Source of the DNA: Nicotiana tabacum
Taxonomy: Eukaryota > Streptophyta > Magnoliopsida > Solanales > Solanaceae
DNA: 64,000 bases
Direction of reading: 5' to 3'
Assembly: GCF_000715075.1 (NCBI RefSeq)
Contig: NC_134101.1
Coordinates: 27,892,822-27,956,821, forward strand
This document shows positions 58,779-64,000 of the stretch, piece by piece. The stretch's first letter is position 1. Every line of letters begins with the position of its first letter. Position numbers and translations under genes: made by a program. The notes beneath the pieces are model-generated. The model was not told the origin of the DNA and searched no databases. It saw only the letters and a list, made by a program, of their open reading frames with translations.

Positions 58779-60935
58779 CTAGTTAATTACCTTAACAGAC
58801 TTATCAACATGTGTCTTTATCTTTTTTCGAGTAGCTTTAATATTTTTCTTCATCTTTGTCTGAAAATTAACCAGATCTGCACGTATAATGTCTTCTACTT
58901 TGGCAGATACCCTCTTAAAAGAAAAGAAAAATGAATGTTTTAGTTTCTCTGCTAAGAATTTCAGCATCATAACACAGGAACATTCTTATCGAGTGTAAAA
59001 ACTATTCAAGAAGGCTAGCACATAATTTTGTATTGCAAGTTATTAGAATTGAAAAACATGGTGAAATCAAATATATTATACTTATCTAGTATATTATAAT
59101 GATAGAGTATATTATGCTCATCTAGTATATTATACTGATCGAGTATATTATACTCATCCAGTATATTATATTGATCGAGTATACTGTATTGAATATATTA
59201 AACTCATAAAGAATATTAAAATGATTGAGTATATTATAATTATCCAGTATATATATTATACTACTCTAGTATAATATATACTAAGAAAATCATATTATAC
59301 TAATTAAGTATATTATACTCATCCAGTATATTATATTGATCGAGTATATCATACTGATCTAGTATATCATATTGATCGAGTATATTATACTCATACAGTA
59401 TATTATACTAATCGAGTATATTATACTCATCGAGTATATTATGGTCATCCAGTATATTATACTAATTCTATATATTATACTAACTATATATATTTGTATA
59501 TTATAATATATACTAAGAAAATCATATTATACTCATCCAGTATAATATATTGATCGAGTATATTATACTCATACAGTATATTATACTAATCCAGTATATT
59601 ATACAGATCGAGTATATTATACTCATACGAGTATATTATACTAATGCAGTATACTGTATGAATATATTATACTCATACAGTATATTAAATAGATTAAGTA
59701 TATTATACTCATCCAGTATATATTATTTTAATCGAGTATATTATGCTCATCCAGTATACTATACTAATCTAGTATATTAAACTTATACAGTATATCTCTC
59801 ATACAATATATTATACTGATCGAGTATATTTTAGTCATGCAGTATATTATATTCATCCAATATATTATAACGATCGACTATATTATACTGATCGAGTATA
59901 TTTTACTTTCTAGTGGAAAAAATTGGAAAATAATGCTTCTGCGAACAGACTTCCAGAATAATATACAGCAACCAAAATTTGAAATGCAAGTTATTAGAAC
60001 CAAAATCTAGTATACTATTAGTAAAAATTAATTAAAAGCAAGACTAATTAAAATCAGAGAAACAACAACTTGCATTCACAATGTCGCTAACATTAACTTT
60101 TGATGAATGTTGGAGAAGATATGACGGATTCACCTTGAAAACCTTAAACTTCTATTAAATAAACAAAAAATAAATAATTAGATTAAAACAAAATATATGA
60201 GCAAAGAAATATGATAAAAAGTCAAATACTATTAACTTACACTTGCATCTGTAAAGAAATCATTATAAATTTTGTCATATTTTAGACATCCAATGCTTAG
60301 TAAGACAACATCCTAATTGGCCCCTGATCCTCATATTTTGAGAATTGACGGAAATCATTAAACACTTCCATTACCCATATATTGAACAAAAATGGGAATC
60401 CAAGCGCCGTATAAGATGGGATCCTACTCATTGGTTTCTTTTTCACTGAATCAGTTGTTAGAAGATGCGACAAATTATCAATAAACTCATCAAAACAGAC
60501 ATTGCCCCATGGAAAAGAAACACAAAGCTTTTCGTCATCAATGATTTTTATAGAACGATCACTTATATTTCGACCTTCAAATTTACCCAATAGAACCGAT
60601 TCTAATAGATAAATCTGAGCAAGCTTTACTGCATCTTCATCGCAGACCTCGACATCAACATATATATCATTTGTTGTACCATCACGCAATCGAGACCGCT
60701 TTTGCATAAAACGATACAAAGTCTCTACTTTCTAACCCCTTTTCACTTCAGGGAAATACTGTTCCTTCAAACGGTTCTCTCTAACGTCAACGAAACTATA
60801 ATCGGATGCCTCAATCTTAAGTCCAGTAATAGTGTGAAAATCCTCTTCTGTAAATGCTATATCATGCCCAAAAACTTTAAAAATCATTTTGCTTTTATCC
60901 TTGTAGAAAAGTTGAGACAACACGTTAATTTTATC
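58779..60935 (-). pseudogene. DUF1985 (Ulp1-associated) gene fragment, broken
   Basis: On the - strand a probable exon starts after acceptor acttttcag at about 60935: DKINVLSQLFYKDKSKMIFKVFGHDIAFTEEDFHTITGLKI, the hallmark start of the DUF1985 domain. An in-frame TAG at 60734-60732 interrupts it, then RFMQKRSRLRDGTTNDIYVDVEVCDEDAVKLAQIYLLES, VSFPWGNVCFDEFIDNL and YTALGFPFLFNIWVMEVF run to a stop at 60297. Further 3' pieces: FKVNPSYLLQHSSKVNVSDIVN-type coding at about 60150-60075 and a Lys-rich helical piece (VEDIIRADLVNFQTKMKKNI) at 58970-58779. DUF1985 proteins usually precede a C48 SUMO-protease domain and are often carried by Mutator-like transposons of the Kaonashi type; no protease domain or transposon ends are visible here. 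Confidence 0.7.
59045..59910. repeat. AT-rich palindromic satellite, ~18-bp unit
   Basis: About 45 units of the form agtatattatactcatcc / agtatattatactgatcg with alternating linkers ctcatcc, ctgatcg and ctcatac. The core agtata-t-tatact is a perfect 6-bp inverted repeat around one base. Variants (agtatatcatact, agtatactgta) occur throughout. The same core is dispersed at 61100-61320. Confidence 0.93.
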
Positions 60936-61088
60936 CTGAAAAGTTTGATCCAGGATCAAATTAATTAGAAATAATGAAACTCCAGAAACAAATATTGGGG
61001 TATAAAGAAGAAACATAATCAAAGAGCATATTAAAAAAACTGGCAAATAATCATTCAAAATAAGTAATCACAAATAAAATAAAATTGT

Positions 61089-61332
61089 AGTCTAAACAGA
61101 ACTCATCCAGTATAACATACTAGACAACAAGCTTACAGACGGTAGACTTCCCGTAAAATATACTAGAATCAAACAAAACTCAAGTATATTATAATAATCA
61201 TCCAGTATAACATACTGGAAAACAAACATTCAGAGGAGACTTCCCGTATAATATATTGGACAATTTTTATTACAGAAACTCCATAAACAAAAACCATCCA
61301 GTATAAAATACTGGGAAACAAGCCTTCAGAAG
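61089..61332. repeat. Dispersed copies of the catccagtat-aacatactgg motif
   Basis: catccagtataacatactag, catccagtataacatactgg, catccagtataaaatactgg and two cccgtataatatattgga / cccgtaaaatatactaga variants, spaced about 50-60 bp and separated by acaaacattcagaggagact-like sequence. They are related to the satellite at 59045 but in a longer unit. Confidence 0.75.
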
Positions 61333-61837
61333 TGTCACAACCCAAAATCTCACTTGTCGTGATGGCGCCTATCTCAATACTAGGAAAGCCGACAATCTCA
61401 ATAAACCACCATATCTTTTAAGTTTGAAAACATAATATTTAAATTCAGCGGAAGAAATCTCACAAATACATATATAAACACTCCCAAAACTCGTTATCAC
61501 TGAGTACATGAGCATCTAATATAAATATAGAGTCTGACTGATAAGACATTGTCTGAAAGTATAGAATAGTACAATAACTAAGAGAAAGAGATACAAGATT
61601 GGCGGACTCCATGCAGCTACCTTGATAGTCTCCAACTGATATCACTCTGAGATCTAACAGTCATCGTATCCGAAAGCACCTGGATCTGCATACGAGGTGC
61701 AAAGTGTAGTATGAGTATAACCAACTCAATAAGTAACAAGACTACCCTTTAGGCTGAAAGTAGTGACGAGCTCAGTAGGTACAGTCCAATATAGAAATAA
61801 CAATACAGAAATGTAGGCATCCTTTCAAGTTCAACAA
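61333..61837 (-). repeat. Truncated LTR of a Tekay/Del-like element
   Basis: The + strand start tgtcacaacccaaaatctca, then gtgatggcgcctatctc, is the reverse complement of an LTR 3' end; it aligns in part with the end of the 48303-51193 LTR (ggcgccatcacga ... gggtcgtgaca). It breaks off at 61837 where the next LTR starts. Confidence 0.75.
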
Positions 61838-64000
61838 TGTAACAACCCGGCCGGTCGGTTCGAGAGTTATAGCCCTGTTTCCCCCATTTATGCTTCTTCA
61901 TGTGTTATGTAGCTGTATTATGTTATATCGGGTAGGTTGGTTCGGGTCCGGAGTGGCATGAGACACTTAGTCTCTAAAGTAGAAGCTTAAGTTAGAAAAG
62001 TCAACCAGATGTTGACCTATGTGTAAATGATCTCAGATTTGAATTTTTATGGTTCTGTTAGCTCCGTAAGGTGATTTTGGACTTAGGAGTGCGTCTATAA
62101 TGTAATTTGGAGGTCTGTGGTAGAATTATGCTTGAATTGGTGAAATTGGAAATTTGGCAATTTTTGGTCATCAGTGGAAAATTTGATATCGGGGTCGAAA
62201 TGGAATTCCGAAAGTTGGAGTAGGTTCGTAGTGTCATTCAAAATTTGAGGTCATTCGGACGTGGTTTGGTTGGTTTCGGCATCGGTTGTCGAATTTGGAA
62301 GTTTAGAAGTTCTTAGGTTTGAATCCGAGGGTAATTTGGTGATTTGATGTTGTTTTGAGTGATTCGAAGGTTCGACTAAGTTTGTATGTTGATATATTAC
62401 TTGTTGGTATTTTTGGTTGAGGTCCTGAGGGCCTCGGGTGGTTAACGGGTTGATTTTGGTGTTGGGAGCTGCTGTTTCTGCTGGTTTTTGAACTTATGGT
62501 GTTTTTCCGCACCTGCGCAGATGAGGAGAATAGGAGGTTGGTCAGTTTCCGTAGAAACGGAGTGTGAGCGCACAGGTGCGCTTCCGCAGGCACGAGAATT
62601 TGCAGCGCAGATGCGGAAGATGGGAGGCCAAGGCTGGAGCGTAGGCGCGAAGGATTTGGCCGCACCTGCGAGCCCGCAGGTGCGAGGCATGGGGCGCAGG
62701 TGCGGAAGCTGAGGAATTAAGTGGAGTTCGCGGGTGCGGCGCCTTGACCTCAGGTGCGGTCCCGCAGGAAAGGAAAATAGGCCGCATGTGCGAAGACCTA
62801 GGCAGAAACCATAAATAGAACACTTCGCGAATTTGGTTTATTTCCACCATTTTCAAGTCGGTTTTTGGAGTTTTGGAGTGATTTTGAAGGGTGATTCAAG
62901 GGCTATCAGTGATAAAGTTGATTGAGTCCTAATACTCGTATATATATGATGATTTACCATTGTTTAATCATGTAATTAATGGAAATTAGGGGTGAAAATG
63001 AGGGGTTAGGGCTTGGGATTTTTGAGAGTAATTTAAGGATTTGAAGGACCAAATGATGTCGGATTTTGATAAATTTTGTATGTATGGACTCGTGAGTGAA
63101 TGGGCTTTCTAGTTTTGTAGATTTTGTTGGATTTCGAGACGTGGTCCCGAGGGGCGGGTTTGAGCCAATTTCGGGTTTGGGGCTTATTTGATAGTTTTTC
63201 TTGTGGAATTCATTTCATTAGTGTATATTGATGGTATTGTACTGATTGTGAATAGATTCGGAGCATTTGGAGGCCGAGTCGAGAGGCAAGAGCATCGCGG
63301 GGTAGAGATTTGACCGGTTTGAGGTAAGTAACGATTGTAAATTTAGTCTTGAGGGTATGAAACCCCGGATTTCATATCATTTTACTATTTTGAGGTGACG
63401 CACATGCTAGGTAACGGGCGTGTGGACGTGCACTATTGGGAATTGTGACTTGGTCCGTCCTATAGCAACTGTAAAGTTGCATATTTTGTTGAAACTATAT
63501 GATATTTATATGTTTTAGAAAGAGTTTCTGTAAATTGGGCTGAATGCCATGTTTTGGGTCTTGTGCCAGTGCTGTTTGGACCCTTAGAGGGACTTTTCTT
63601 ACTATCCTATCGTTGCTTTCGATTAAAAATCTATACTCAGTCATAGTTACACCTGTTTACTGCATAACTTAGTTTTTCTTACTCTATTTTGATGCATATA
63701 AATGTTGTTTTGGGCTAAGTACCCTGTTTTTACTGAAATGCCTAAGTGGCTTGAGAGGTTTATTACTGAGTGAGGCCGAGGGCCTGATTTGTGAGGATAT
63801 ATATGGGATCGGGTTGCATGCCGCAGCATGTTTGATATAGGCTGAGGGCCTGAGTGATTTATGACATGATTTGGCTTGATATAACTCTTGGGCTGAAGGA
63901 GCCCCTCCAGAGTCTGTACACACCCCAGTGAGCGCAGGCACCTATTGAGTGCGAGTGTCGAGTGCCGAGTGCTGAGTGACTGGGAGGCATGAGTGATGGT
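61838..64000 (+). repeat. LTR of another Ty3/gypsy element, runs off the window
   Basis: Starts tgtaacaacccggccggtcg, typical of Solanaceae chromovirus LTRs as I recall them, and continues without a CA end to the last base. Its order of motifs (gatatcggggtcgaaatg, cattcggacgtggttt, gagacgtggtcccgagg, gaggtaagtaacg) parallels the 48303 LTR. At 62505-62800 it has a cluster of GC palindrome variants of cgcacctgcgg / gcaggtgcgg. Chance ORFs cross this cluster on both strands. Whether it is a 5' LTR, a 3' LTR or a solo LTR cannot be told here. Confidence 0.8.
62505..62800. repeat. Cluster of cgcacctgcg / cgcaggtgcg motifs in the LTR
   Basis: At least eight variants (ccgcacctgcgcag, cacaggtgcgcttccgcagg, gccgcacctgcgag, cgcaggtgcgag, cgcaggtgcggaag, caggtgcggtcccgcagg). 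It occupies the same relative place as the cgcgatcgcg cluster in the 48303 LTR. Confidence 0.85.

Noticed and set aside
59550..59780. 76-codon ORF of Tyr-Ile-Ile-Leu repeats
   Set aside because: It is the AT satellite read in frame.
62303..62856. Overlapping ORFs on both strands rich in Arg, Ala and Cys
   Set aside because: They arise from the GC-palindrome cluster in the LTR; both strands are open at once and nothing resembles a protein family.

Overview
The window looks like nuclear DNA of a flowering plant, most probably a nightshade (Solanaceae; Nicotiana-like is a guess). The reasons are two ordinary plant genes with introns, a dense bed of long nested LTR retrotransposons of types familiar from Solanaceae, a tRNA-type SINE, and AT-rich spacers. 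No bacterial operon, CRISPR array, rRNA or tRNA gene was seen. All identifications come from reading the sequence and from memory of the families; no search was run.

Layout. (1) 1-9198: the 3' part of a very long Ty3/gypsy Ogre/Tat-like element on the + strand: the last third of pol (integrase), a 5.8 kb non-coding region holding three families of tandem repeats, then a 2.2 kb 3' LTR. (2) 9199-10793: a decayed copia-like gag and LTR on the - strand, which the Ogre element appears to have entered. (3) 10900-12790: a hAT-like non-autonomous element, then a ~790 bp imperfect palindrome built from two opposed copies of a plant-mobile-domain (PMD) coding fragment. (4) 13765-15939: an intact two-exon gene for a TPR + PB1 protein of the PHOX family. 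(5) 23430-18932 (- strand): an intact four-exon gene for a clade D protein phosphatase 2C, with a SINE and an older tandem duplication in intron 1 and a MITE-like insert in intron 3. (6) 24348-34310: a complete but inactivated chromovirus (Tekay/Del-like) on the - strand with 5-bp target duplications GGAAA. (7) 34676-41236: an almost intact Ty1/copia element with two LTRs and only three visible lesions. (8) 44439-48302: a decayed second copia element cut by (9) 48303-58760, another Tekay/Del-like element whose 3' end was remodelled by deletions. (10) 58779-60935: a broken DUF1985 (Ulp1-associated) gene on the - strand, with an ~860 bp palindromic AT satellite next to it. (11) 61333-64000: a truncated LTR on the - strand, interrupted by a + strand LTR that runs off the window.

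The two host genes between about 13.7 and 23.4 kb are tail to tail and form the only gene island; everything else is retroelement or debris. The most unusual structures are the PMD palindrome, the structured tandem arrays in the Ogre 3' region, a copia element with no tRNA-type primer site but a 15-nt self-complementary segment there, interchangeable GC-palindrome modules in related LTRs, and the palindromic AT satellite beside the DUF1985 fragment.
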